From: an uncultured Eubacteriaceae bacterium
Lineage (GTDB): Bacteria; Bacillota; Clostridia; Peptostreptococcales; Anaerovoracaceae
DNA: 33,050 bases
Direction of reading: 5' to 3'
NCBI GenBank assembly: GCA_903789635.1
Contig: CAIFEY010000032.1
Span: 1-33,050 of the forward strand
Shown: in pieces, positions 18,015 to 25,828 of the stretch
Numbering within the stretch: position 1 is the stretch's first letter
Layout of the letters: each line of letters starts with the position of its first letter
Made by a program: the position numbers and the translations under genes
Notes under the pieces: generated by a model
The model's database searches: none
Told to the model about the DNA's origin: nothing
Seen by the model: the letters and a program-made list of their open reading frames with translations, nothing else

Positions 18015-18555
18015 GGAATTGGGCCAAAGCGGCAGCGACGTCCAATTCCCTCCTTCGGCCACGCCGCCTCCGGCCGCGTGGCCATAAATGGTAGAAACAG
18101 AATCGCAGGAAATCAATGCTTCCTGCGATTCTGTTTCTACCATCTCCGCGGCGACCGCATTCATGCCGTCGCCGCGGCTGCAATCCCGGTTCCGAGCACC
18201 GCCGAGGAATCGGCAACCTTGCCGCCCTCCGGGCGGCAACTAAAATTGGAGGATGCGAAGCAAACCTGCTGAGCATCCTCCCACCTCCCGAGGCAATCCC
18301 GGTTCCGAGCTCCGCCTCGGAACCGGCGACCTTCGGCCGGCCCGCAGCCCCAGTTAAAGCGGCCGGCCGCTCGATCAAGGAGAATGCGAAACCGGGCGCG
18401 CCAGTGATACGGTTGAGTCATTCTCCCACACTGCCGCACGAAGTGCGGCAAAGACAATCGGAGGATTCGGTGATGCCGCATCTGCGACAGCATCGAATCC
18501 TCCCACCGACTTTGACAATCCCTGGAACGCGGTCGACACCCGGAGACCGCGTTCC
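18015..18555. repeat. Tandem array of about ten hairpins
   Basis: Stems in order: 18015-18049 (GGAATTGG), 18057-18083 (GGCCACGC), 18088-18143 (24 bp), 18146-18177 (CCGCGGCGAC), 18190-18212 (imperfect), 18219-18239 (TTGCCGCCC, 3-nt loop), 18248-18281 (GGAGGATGC, loop 16), 18299-18326 (CCGGTTCCGAG), 18335-18368 (GGCCGGCC), 18379-18426 (GGAGAATG, loop 32), 18432-18450 (TGCCGCAC, 3-nt loop), 18460-18503 (GGAGGATTCG, loop 24), 18524-18555 (GGAACGCGGTC, loop 10). Short-loop GC hairpins alternate with GGA...TCC hairpins, the latter mostly followed by CCAC. 18180-18220 is repeated at 18293-18333. Confidence 0.75.
18088..18143. repeat. Perfect 24-bp inverted repeat with 8-nt loop
   Basis: 18088-18111 is exactly complementary to 18120-18143. 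It lies inside the hairpin array, with no T tract and no gene on either side. Confidence 0.9.
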
Positions 18556-18769
18556 TACCATAAATATAATAAAAGCCACTGGATAAGCCCCGCGCCGTCC
18601 GGTGGCAACCTTCTTAGAAGATCAAAGAACTCGCGCCTTTGGCGCGCTGCTTACTCCCATATCTCTGCCCCGCGCCAGCGGGCACAGCTCCCCGCCGAAC
18701 ATCTCGCACTTATCCCCGATACCCATTACCGCCGCGCCCGATCGCAATCCCCCGCCAACCAAAAATACC
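18556..18769. other. Spacer between hairpin array and palindrome pair
   Basis: It carries the second copy of the 22-bp direct repeat (18633-18654, GCGCC-TTT-GGCGC plus GCTGCTTAC) and the first copy of the CGATCxCAATCCCCCGCC-type repeat (18726-18758). No gene recognised. Confidence 0.4.
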
Positions 18770-18946
18770 AAAACACGGGAGCCCGAAGCAAGCGATTCCG
18801 CAGTAACAGATACAATTCAACGAAGAACGAAAACGGGATTTCGTTGGAGTTGCACTCTTTTTAGTGCAGCTCCCGAAATCCCTTGAGTTCTGAGTATAGA
18901 ATTGTCTGTTACGAGGACCTAGCGCGCTTCGGGTACCCCGTGTTTT
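18770..18946. repeat. Long palindromic element, copy 1 (177 bp)
   Basis: Nested arms run almost end to end: AAAACACGGG (18770-18779) with CCCGTGTTTT; CCCGAAGC (18782-18789) with GCTTCGGG (18926-18933); AACAG/CTGTT and CAATTC/GAATTG (18805-18818 with 18899-18910); GGGATTTCG (18835-18843) with CGAAATCCC (18874-18882); GGAGTTGCACT with AGTGCAGCTCC at the tip. No coding potential recognised. Confidence 0.85.
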
Positions 18947-19395
18947 CTCCCCGACCTCCTTACCGCCTCGACCAATCACGATCCCCCGCCAAACAAAAAT
19001 CCAAAAACACAGGCGCCCTCAGCTCACTGGCTTCGCCTTACAAGACATACCAAAACACAGGTGCCCGAAGCTCACTGCTATCGGACTTACAAACCCCGCA
19101 AAATACGGGCCCACCAGCGATCGAATTACGGACATATCAAGCTCCCAAAACACGGGCGCCCTCCGCGAACGATTTCGCAGCGACTGCTACAATTTTACGC
19201 CGAAATCCTACCTCTTCCCTCATACAGCGCCAGCCAACCTTCCAGCTACGACCAATCGCAATCCCCCGCCTCACATAAAGCTCGCACACAGACTCGCACT
19301 CCCTTACCGCCGCGACCAATCACGATCCCCCGCCAATTAAAAATCCAAAAACACGGGCACCCTCAGCTCGCGACTATCGGACATGTAAAGCTCCC
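18947..19395. repeat. Array of ~48-bp half-copies and a larger composite repeat
   Basis: Left-arm-like units beginning CCAAAACACRGG recur at about 19001, 19048, 19097 (degenerate), 19144 and 19345. A preceding module ACCAATCACGATCCCCCGCC recurs at 18970 and 19314, with variants at about 18737 and 19250; together they form a ~90-bp composite unit. Right arms are missing, so these are not full palindromes. Confidence 0.7.
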
Positions 19396-19570
19396 AAAAC
19401 ACAGGCACCCGAAGCAAGCGACTCCGCAGTAACAGGTACAATTTTACGAAGAACGAAAACGGGATTTCGTTGGAGTTGCACTCCTGTTAGTGCAACTCCC
19501 GAAATCCCTTGAGTTCTGAGTATAAAATTGTCTGTTACGAGGACCTAGCGCGCTTCGGGTGCCTGTGTTT
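19396..19570. repeat. Long palindromic element, copy 2 (175 bp)
   Basis: Closely similar to copy 1 along its length. Its outer arms AAACACAGGCACCCGAAGC pair perfectly across the element. Where it differs from copy 1, the opposite arm usually carries the matching change (see findings). It ends 50 bp from the nadE stop, on the 3' side of nadE. Confidence 0.85.
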
Positions 19571-19619
19571 CTCCGGGAGCTGCCGTTGTCCGCATTCCGC
19601 GAGCTTCGGGCACACGTGT

Positions 19620-20390
19620 TTACTCCGCCAACGTCGGCCCATCGTACTCGAACGACGGCATCAGCCGCAGCTTGAACAAGTTGGCGCGGTGCTTCTGGTC
19701 GATGTTCGCCTTTGTCACAGGGTCGTCGCAGACGCCGGTGCGGATGTAGCGGTCGAGGACGTCGTAGGTGAAGCCGAGCTTCTCCTCGTCGGTCAGCGGG
19801 GTCAGGCCGTCGATCGGAACCTTGTAGACGAGCTCGTGCGGCAGGCCCAGGACGTCGCCGATTGCGCGGACTTCCTGGACAGTCAGGTGGGACAGCGGGG
19901 AGAAGTCGCCGGCGCCGTCGCCGTATCTGGTCGCATAGCCGACCCAGTCCTCGGAGAGGTTGCAGGTGTTCGCGACGCGGCCGTTCATGGTCTGGGAGAC
20001 GGCGTAGGTCGTGGCCATGCGCAGGCGCGGCGGCAGGTTGGTCGTCATCTGCTCGGTGACGTCGAGGCCGGCGGCCTTCATCTCGTCGACGACGCCCTGG
20101 AACGCCGCGTGGATGTTGATCGTGCTGTAGGCGATGCCGAGGTGGTTGACGAGCTTCATCGACGCGTCGATGTCCTTCTGCACGCCGTTCGGGAGCAGAA
20201 CGCCGTAGACGCGATCCTTGCCCAGCGCCTCGCAGCAAAGCGCGGCGGCGACGGAGCTGTCCTTGCCTCCGCTGATCGCGACGACGGCCTTGCAGTCCCT
20301 GCCGTTTTTCTCGAAGAAGTCCCTGATCCATGCGACGATCTCGTCCTTCACGGTCTTAGGGTCAAAGTTCTTATCGTAGTACTCTGTCAT
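19620..20390 (-). CDS. nadE: NH3-dependent NAD(+) synthetase
   Basis: Final step of NAD synthesis: amidates nicotinic acid adenine dinucleotide with ammonia and ATP. The ATP pyrophosphatase loop ISGGKDSSVAAAL is intact, and NLSEDWVGYATRYGDGAGDFSPLSHL forms the family's deamido-NAD region in two adjacent motifs. There is no N-terminal glutaminase domain, so it is the ammonia-dependent form; 256 aa is typical. The ATG at 20390 has AAAGG 8 nt upstream; a 14-codon upstream extension is rejected. It diverges from trpB2. Its 3' side abuts the repeat island, with no ordinary terminator visible except the palindrome copy 2. Confidence 0.96.
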   Translation of the reverse strand: MTEYYDKNFDPKTVKDEIVAWIRDFFEKNGRDCKAVVAISGGKDSSVAAALCCEALGKDRVYGVLLPNGVQKDIDASMKLVNHLGIAYSTINIHAAFQGVVDEMKAAGLDVTEQMTTNLPPRLRMATTYAVSQTMNGRVANTCNLSEDWVGYATRYGDGAGDFSPLSHLTVQEVRAIGDVLGLPHELVYKVPIDGLTPLTDEEKLGFTYDVLDRYIRTGVCDDPVTKANIDQKHRANLFKLRLMPSFEYDGPTLAE

Positions 20391-20446
20391 GACAATATCC
20401 TTTCTCCGCAGGCGCACCTGCAAATGTCTCAATTTTTAATGCCTCT

Positions 20447-20452
20447 ATTATA
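20447..20452 (-). promoter_or_regulatory. Predicted extended -10 of nadE
   Basis: Minus-strand TGGTATAAT lies about 60 nt upstream of the nadE start; no good -35 is seen, consistent with an extended -10 promoter. A small hairpin GCAGG/CCTGC sits just before the ribosome site. Confidence 0.5.
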
Positions 20453-20576
20453 CCATCAGGCGCAGGCTGCTTCCACAGTCAGCGCTTGTCTTTTGTCGCA
20501 ACTCTGTCATAGATTATGCCATAGATTCCGACCACATTGTTTGTAGGATTGGACAAAGTATTTTTGATTTTTTGTG

Positions 20577-20605
20577 TTGACAAACATATTTCACGATGCT
20601 AGAAT
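20577..20605 (+). promoter_or_regulatory. Promoter of the trpB2 T-box leader
   Basis: Perfect TTGACA (20577-20582), 17-bp spacer, TAGAAT (20600-20605); predicted start near 20612. Confidence 0.8.
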
Positions 20606-20611
20606 GGGTTC

Positions 20612-20938
20612 ATCAGTTAAAGATACTGAATTAAAACCGATGATGAAGAGTAAGTACGCAGGAATGCTGGTCTTCCAGAGAGCTGCCGATGGTGCGATGG
20701 CAGCAGATACAGGTCTTGCAGAATGGGCTTCTGAGGGCGATCCGAACGGCAGGTTCGGCGGGCTGATCACAGCCGCCGCGGCCAAGTAGGTGAGACGGAG
20801 ATTAAACTTCGTAACCAAATGCAGCATATGATGGTATGCGTTAAGAGGACGCGGATACGCGTCAAGCCGGGTGGCACCGCAAGAGATCATTATTCTCCTG
20901 TCCCAGCATTTTGATATGCTGCGGCGGGAGTTTTTTTC
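20612..20938 (+). ncRNA. T-box leader with tryptophan (UGG) specifier
   Basis: The leader senses uncharged tRNA and controls read-through into trpB2. Stem I features are visible: GATGAAGAGTAAGTACGC near the 5' base, AGAGAGC in the distal loop (20681 region), and a likely specifier TGG at 20724-20726 in GAATGGGCTTCTGAG. The T-box sequence GGGTGGCACCGC is at 20869-20880; its TGGC bulge would pair with an NCCA end carrying discriminator G, which fits tRNA-Trp. A terminator follows. An open frame covering part of the leader is not a gene. Confidence 0.92.
20895..20937 (+). terminator. T-box-controlled terminator
   Basis: 20895-20909 pairs with 20916-20930 (14 of 15 positions including G-U pairs), followed by seven Ts. 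It competes with the antiterminator formed by the T-box sequence. Confidence 0.88.
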
Positions 20939-21032
20939 TTGGGAAAGTTTGCTCTTTGCCCAGCCAAAACCATTATATGTAACCGTTTCAACCGGAAATG
21001 AAGACGATTTCAATTATTGGAGGACAAAGACA

Positions 21033-22415
21033 ATGACTAAGCAGATTCCTAACCGCATTTACCTGACGGAAGACGAGATCCCTGAATACTACTACAACCT
21101 GCGCGCGGACATGCCGACCAAGCCGGCCCCGCTGCTGGACCCTAAGACGCACAAGCCGCTCCACGTCGAGGACCTGGAGCCGATCTTCTGCACCGAGCTC
21201 GCGAAGCAGGAGCTGGACGACGACACGCGCCTCGTCAAGATCCCGGACGAGGTCAGGGAGTATTACAAGACCTACCGCCCTGCCCCGCTGATCCGCGCCT
21301 ACCAGCTGGAGAAGGCGCTGGACACGCCGGCCGAGATCTACTACAAGTTCGAGGGCAACAACACGAGCGGCAGCCACAAGCTGAACTCCGCGATCGCGCA
21401 GGCGTACTACGCCAAGCAGCAGGGCCTGAAGGGCGTCACGACCGAGACCGGTGCCGGCCAGTGGGGCACGGCGCTCTCGATGGCCTGCGCACACTTCGGC
21501 CTCGACTGCAAGGTCTTCATGGTCAAGACCTCCTACGAGCAGAAAGTCTACAGAAGAGAGGTCATGCGCGTCTACGGCGGCCAGGTCACGCCTTCCCCTT
21601 CCGACACGACGGAGGTCGGCAGACAAATTCTGAAAGAGCACCCAGGAACAGGCGGATCGCTGGGATGCGCGATTTCCGAGGCCGTCGAGGTCGCGGTGAA
21701 GAACCCTGGCTACCGCTACGTGCTCGGCAGCGTGCTGAACCAGGTTCTGCTGCACCAGAGCGTCATCGGCCTCGAGTGCAAGACAGCCCTGGACAAATAC
21801 GGCATCAAGCCTGACATCATCATCGGCTGCTGCGGAGGCGGCTCCAACTTTGGCGGCCTGATCGCTCCGTTCATGGGCGAGAAGCTGACCGGCAAGGCAG
21901 ATTACCAGTTCATCGGCGTCGAGCCAAAGTCCTGCCCGAGCTTCACACGCGGCGAGTTCCGCTACGACTTCTGCGACACCGGCCGCGTCACCCCGCTCGC
22001 GAAGATGTACACCCTCGGCAGCGGCTTCATCCCGTCCAAGAACCACGCCGGCGGCCTCCGCTACCACGGCATCAGCGGCATCCTCTCCGAGCTCTACCAC
22101 GAGGGCCTCTTCGACGCCGTCGCCTACGAGCAGACGGAAGTCTTCAAGGCCGCCGAGTTCTTCGCCAGAACCGAAGGCCTGCTCCCGGCCCCGGAATCCA
22201 GCCACGCGATCAAGGGCGCGATCGACCAGGCCCTCAAGTGCAAGGAAACCGGCGAGAAGAAGACCATCCTCTTCGGCCTGACCGGCACCGGCTACTTCGA
22301 CATGACCGCCTACCAGCAGTTCAACGACGGCACGATGACCGACACCATCCCGACCGACGCCGAGCTCCAGGGCAGCTTCGACCACATCCCGAACTTCCCG
22401 GGCAATGAGGAATAG
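21033..22415 (+). CDS. trpB2: Tryptophan synthase beta-like protein TrpB2
   Basis: PLP-dependent enzyme of the TrpB2 branch; converts indole and serine (or in some members phosphoserine) to tryptophan. The PLP lysine lies in NNTSGSHKLNSA and the phosphate-binding loop is CCGGGSNFGG. The N-terminal ~90-residue extension and overall 460 aa distinguish TrpB2 from the ~400-aa TrpB1. The start is the ATG at 21033, with GGAGG 9 nt upstream; an upstream frame running back into the T-box is rejected. No trpA or other trp genes are in the window, so it appears free-standing, and tryptophan starvation should induce it through the T-box. Confidence 0.95.
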   Translation: MTKQIPNRIYLTEDEIPEYYYNLRADMPTKPAPLLDPKTHKPLHVEDLEPIFCTELAKQELDDDTRLVKIPDEVREYYKTYRPAPLIRAYQLEKALDTPAEIYYKFEGNNTSGSHKLNSAIAQAYYAKQQGLKGVTTETGAGQWGTALSMACAHFGLDCKVFMVKTSYEQKVYRREVMRVYGGQVTPSPSDTTEVGRQILKEHPGTGGSLGCAISEAVEVAVKNPGYRYVLGSVLNQVLLHQSVIGLECKTALDKYGIKPDIIIGCCGGGSNFGGLIAPFMGEKLTGKADYQFIGVEPKSCPSFTRGEFRYDFCDTGRVTPLAKMYTLGSGFIPSKNHAGGLRYHGISGILSELYHEGLFDAVAYEQTEVFKAAEFFARTEGLLPAPESSHAIKGAIDQALKCKETGEKKTILFGLTGTGYFDMTAYQQFNDGTMTDTIPTDAELQGSFDHIPNFPGNEE

Positions 22416-22471
22416 ACAGCGCCGCAACTGCGATCACGCCGGCCGGATCAACGGGGTATAGTGCGCCGCCG
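22416..22471. other. trpB2 3' flank
   Basis: No terminator with a T tract directly follows trpB2; the first strong hairpins are the palindromic repeats beyond. Confidence 0.3.
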
Positions 22472-22535
22472 TTAGGAATTTCGCCTGTTCGGGTGCCGTT
22501 TTCCCAACGACTCAAAAAAAGTTAGGGAAAACGGC
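22472..22535. repeat. Hairpin repeat, copy 1 of a TTAGGAATTT-led pair
   Basis: Led by TTAGGAATTTCG; stem GCCGTTTTCCC (22495-22505) with GGGAAAACGGC (22525-22535), the loop containing seven As. Copy 2 is at 22808-22892. Confidence 0.6.
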
Positions 22536-22748
22536 GCCAAAATCCTGTATTTCCCAACTCCACGGCGCGCCGGCGGGCGCCTTCCTCGCCACGGGCAGAG
22601 CACGATCATCAATTTGACCAGTGTGCCCGCCGCAATTGACTGCACCGCCGCCGTCATTCTGGACGTTCCGTGCAATTCGCCTCACAACGTATTCATTTCG
22701 TCATGCATTTTTCAGCAGCGGCGGCGGCGATCCGATTCCTTACCGATA

Positions 22749-22793
22749 ATGATGGAATCCGTATACCCCGGTAGGGTATACGGATTCCATCAT
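22749..22793. repeat. Perfect 20-bp inverted repeat with 5-nt loop
   Basis: ATGATGGAATCCGTATACCC (22749-22768) and its exact complement (22774-22793). Each arm contains GTATACC. No T tract follows on either strand. Confidence 0.9.
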
Positions 22794-22807
22794 CCATTGC
22801 AGACGAT

Positions 22808-22892
22808 TTAGGAATTTGAAGTTTTATGTTCCGATTTCCCAACTTTCTGAAATGACCTGGGAAATCGGCTGGTTACCCCCGTTTTTTCCTAA
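22808..22892. repeat. Nested hairpin repeat, copy 2 of the TTAGGAATTT-led pair
   Basis: Outer arms TTAGGAA (22808-22814) and TTCCTAA (22886-22892); inner arms CCGATTTCCC (22831-22840) and GGGAAATCGG (22859-22868). Confidence 0.65.
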
Positions 22893-23070
22893 TTTCATGC
22901 CGTCTTTCATGCCTTCATCCCAATCGGCCCCCTTCACCGTCCGGTGCGCGTGGTCGATATTCGTAAAGCCGCTGATTCCAACGCGTTTTCTGAAGTATTC
23001 TGTACACGCGCACCGTCTCACGTCCAGGCGTTCATTCGGGCGCCGCGGCGCGCCGCCCACACAATCACAC

Positions 23071-23113
23071 AAAAATCCCGGCAAAAGCTCAACCTGCTGC
23101 TGCCGGGATTTTT
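23071..23113. terminator. Bidirectional intrinsic terminator
   Basis: AAAAATCCCGGCA (23071-23083) and TGCCGGGATTTTT (23101-23113) form a perfect 13-bp stem with A/T tracts at the base on both strands. It can end the metA-lysC transcript (190 nt after its stop) and plus-strand read-through from trpB2. Confidence 0.85.
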
Positions 23114-23205
23114 CTTCATTATATATGATATCTGCTAAGCCGCATATCCGCTGGTTTTCCGCAGCGCGCCGCCTTCCCCACTGTTTTCAGCGCCTCGCGC
23201 GGTCC

Positions 23206-23239
23206 GTCGGATCCCTTCCTATAATTTATAGGATCCGAC
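23206..23239. repeat. Hairpin GTCGGATCC/GGATCCGAC with inner CCTATAA stem
   Basis: Outer 9-bp arms at 23206-23214 and 23231-23239; the loop itself folds as CCTATAA/TTATAGG. It lies between the terminator and the metA-lysC stop. Confidence 0.65.
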
Positions 23240-23303
23240 CGACCGGCCTTATCCCGCGGACCCCTGCAGCCTCAAGCCTTGCAGCCACGTGCGGTCTGCG
23301 CAG

Positions 23304-25583
23304 CTAATCCTCCACCGGCGTCGACACCCGCGTCGTAAACTCGCGGTAGACGGCGCGGATGGCCTCGGCGTAGCGGTCGTCGTCGATGCCGACAGTCATG
23401 CTGATGCTGTCGCTGCCGTAGTCAATGAAGCGGATGTTGATCTTCTCGCGGGAGAGGGCCTCGAACAGCTTGACGCTGATGCCAGGGGCCGCCTGGATCT
23501 TGCGGCCGACGACCGCGAGCAGCGCGAGGCCGCTTCTGGTCTCGACGGAGGAGGCACCCGTCTTCTCAGCGAGGACGGCCTTCAGGCGGTCTTCCTTGCC
23601 GCGGAGGGTCTTCTCCTCGACCACGAGCTCGACGGAATCGACGCCCGTGCTGCGCTTCTCGACCTTGATCTTCAGCTCGGTCAGGACGTCCGCGAGCTTC
23701 ACCTGGAACTGCGGGTCCTCGTTCAGCTTCTCGCGCGTGATCGTGATGACCGCGTAGCCCTTCTTGCTGGAGATGCCGGAGATGTCGAGGATCTGCTTGT
23801 AGTAGGAGGCCTTGCTGACGATCAGCGTGCCCGCCTCTTCAGGCTCGTTGGTGCTCTTGATGTTGATTGGAATTCCGCGCTTTCTGACCGGGTAGACCGC
23901 GTCCTCGTGCAGGACCTCGGCGCCCATCAGGGACAGCGAGCGCAGCTCCTTGTATGTGATGACCGGGACGGCGAGCGGGCTGTCGACGATGCGAGGGTCT
24001 GCCATCAGGAGGCCCGGGACGTCCGTCCAGTTCTCGTAGATGTCCGCACCGACCGCGGCGGCGACCAGGGATCCCGTGATGTCCGAACCGCCCCTGGAGA
24101 ACGTGTGCGTGACGCCGTTCGCGTAGGCGCCGTAGAAGCCGGGGATGACCGCGCGGTCGTGGCCTTTGAGCTCCTCGCGGATCCTCTTGTCCGTCTCCTC
24201 CGCATTCAGCTTTCCGTCGTAGTCGAACACGATCATCTCCGCGGAATCCACGAAGTCATAGCCGAGGTAGGCGGCCATCAGCTTGGCGCAGAGGTACTCG
24301 CCCCTGCTCTTCAGGTACTGGATGCCCGCGCCCGCCTTGAACGTCTTCTTGATCTGCTCGACCTGTCCTTCCGCGTCAAAGTCGACACCTAACTCATCCG
24401 CAATCTGCCGGAACCGCTGCTCGATCTCTTTCATGTTGTTGACGAGAAGGTGCGGCGCGTCTGAGCTTCGGATCAGCAGGTCCGTGACCTTGGTGTCGCC
24501 GCTGAAGCGCCTGCCCGGAGCGGATACGATCACGTAGCGGCGCGCAGGGTCTGAATCGACGATGCCCTTCACCTTCCGGAACTGGCCCGCGTCCGCTACC
24601 GAAGAGCCGCCGAACTTGCAGACCGAGAGGTTCGACTTCTCCGGCATGATCTTTGCCAGATCCTCCTCGTGGATCTTATGGATGTCGAACGGCGTGCTCT
24701 GGTAGACGAAGTAGTTCAGCCAGTTGGAGTACAGCAGGTTCGCGCAGGAGCGCCAGCGGACGATCGGCTCCTTAGTGTCGTCGTCGTCCGGGAAATAGTT
24801 CGCCGGGACCTTAGGGTTCAGGCCGGCCTTCTTATCGCGCTCGTACTCCGCCTTCAGCGTGTCCTTATCGTACTCGGAGTGGCCCATGACAAAGATCTGG
24901 CGGTCGTTCTCGGATTTGACGCAGAAGACGCCCGCCTCGTCTGAGCTCGCGATGACCTTCAGCTCCGGAACCTTCTCGATGTCCTCGCGGTATACCGTCG
25001 TGTTCCTGGAATGCGGGACGTAGAACTCGTCGTCGAAGCCTCGGAACAGCATTCCCTTCTTATAGTCCAGGTGGTGGCGGTAGACGCCGGACAGCTTCTC
25101 CGGCAGGACGTGCTTCTTGATGCCGTAGTGGTAGTACAGCGCCGCCTGCGCGCCCCAGCAGATGTGGAATGTGCAGTGGACGTGTGTCTTTGTCCATTCC
25201 ATAATCTCGCAGAGCTCGTCCCAGTAGTCGACTTCCTCGAACTCCATCAGCTCGATCGGCGCACCCGTGATGATCATGCCGTCGTAGAACTGGTCCTTCA
25301 CCTCACTGAACGTCTTATAGAAGGCGAGCATGTGCTCCTGGCTCGCGACATGGACCTTATGCGTCGTCGTCTGCAGCAGGTCCAGCTCGATCTGCAGCGG
25401 GGTGTTTCCGAGCAGTCTCGTCAGCTGCGTCTCCGTCTCAACCTTGGTCGGCATCAGGTTCAGAAGAAGCAGATGAAGCGGACGGATATCCTGCGTCATC
25501 GCGCGGGAATCCGTCATTACGAACACATTCTCCCTCGTCAGAGCCTCCACGGCTGGTAAATTATTTGGAACTTTAATCGGCAT
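23304..25583 (-). CDS. Fused homoserine O-acetyltransferase (MetA) and aspartate kinase
   Basis: One 759-aa protein combines two enzymes of the aspartate pathway. Residues 1 to ~305 are MetA-type homoserine O-acyltransferase: nucleophile Cys142 in HICWGAQAA, catalytic His235 and Glu237 in MGHSEYD, and Glu111 (GAPIELME), the residue type linked to acetyl-CoA rather than succinyl-CoA use. After a short linker, residues ~318-759 are aspartokinase: KFGGSSVA (323-330), the catalytic core through [11 protein letters not shown], and two C-terminal ACT domains that normally bind lysine or threonine. The frame is continuous with no internal stop and no separate lysC start is required. The ATG at 25583 has AGGGGG 8 nt upstream. 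Its leader contains a structured RNA candidate. Confidence 0.93.
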   Translation of the reverse strand: MPIKVPNNLPAVEALTRENVFVMTDSRAMTQDIRPLHLLLLNLMPTKVETETQLTRLLGNTPLQIELDLLQTTTHKVHVASQEHMLAFYKTFSEVKDQFYDGMIITGAPIELMEFEEVDYWDELCEIMEWTKTHVHCTFHICWGAQAALYYHYGIKKHVLPEKLSGVYRHHLDYKKGMLFRGFDDEFYVPHSRNTTVYREDIEKVPELKVIASSDEAGVFCVKSENDRQIFVMGHSEYDKDTLKAEYERDKKAGLNPKVPANYFPDDDDTKEPIVRWRSCANLLYSNWLNYFVYQSTPFDIHKIHEEDLAKIMPEKSNLSVCKFGGSSVADAGQFRKVKGIVDSDPARRYVIVSAPGRRFSGDTKVTDLLIRSSDAPHLLVNNMKEIEQRFRQIADELGVDFDAEGQVEQIKKTFKAGAGIQYLKSRGEYLCAKLMAAYLGYDFVDSAEMIVFDYDGKLNAEETDKRIREELKGHDRAVIPGFYGAYANGVTHTFSRGGSDITGSLVAAAVGADIYENWTDVPGLLMADPRIVDSPLAVPVITYKELRSLSLMGAEVLHEDAVYPVRKRGIPINIKSTNEPEEAGTLIVSKASYYKQILDISGISSKKGYAVITITREKLNEDPQFQVKLADVLTELKIKVEKRSTGVDSVELVVEEKTLRGKEDRLKAVLAEKTGASSVETRSGLALLAVVGRKIQAAPGISVKLFEALSREKINIRFIDYGSDSISMTVGIDDDRYAEAIRAVYREFTTRVSTPVED

Positions 25584-25655
25584 ATGCTATTCCCCCTGAA
25601 ACCCAAATCGCCAACAAAATAAAATAGTAAAGCGGCGTCTATCAACAAACGGATA

Positions 25656-25740
25656 CCTGCGGCCCATGCCAGAGGCGGGCGTCACCATACTTAAAGTGAC
25701 AATTCCAACCCCTGACCGACATCTCAACCGGGCCAACAGG
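25656..25740 (-). promoter_or_regulatory. Structured 5' leader of the metA-lysC fusion (candidate riboswitch)
   Basis: In the transcript, CCTGTTGGCCC (complement of 25730-25740) pairs with GGGCCGCAGG (complement of 25656-25665), closing a domain that holds CAGGGGTTGG against CCCGCCTCTG and a GTCAC/GTGAC hairpin. It does not match SAM-I, SAM-II, lysine or T-box consensus as I know them. There is no terminator between it and the start codon. Confidence 0.45.
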
Positions 25741-25768
25741 TAAGTAAAATACTAGATAACTGAAACAA

Positions 25769-25797
25769 ATTATACACCAAAATATAGGTTCAATAAA
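25769..25797 (-). promoter_or_regulatory. Predicted promoter of metA-lysC
   Basis: Minus-strand TATAAT (complement of 25769-25774) 17 bp from a weak TTTATT (complement of 25792-25797). Confidence 0.5.
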
Positions 25798-25828
25798 CCA
25801 ATTTCACAAGCATGTGCTGTATTCTTTG

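Noticed and set aside
18710-18979. Frames encoding repeated RGIAIGRGG-like peptides in the repeat island
   Set aside because: The peptide repeats simply follow the DNA repeat; frames are short and lack starts with ribosome sites.
19444-20331. Long open frame antisense or out of frame with nadE
   Set aside because: It overlaps nadE in another frame, is Arg-rich as GC-rich shadows are, and runs into the palindromic repeat.
22495-22535. CCCAAC...GTTAGGG resembling an integron attC site
   Set aside because: The bases do not fit RYYYAAC/GTTRRRY, and no integrase or cassettes are present.
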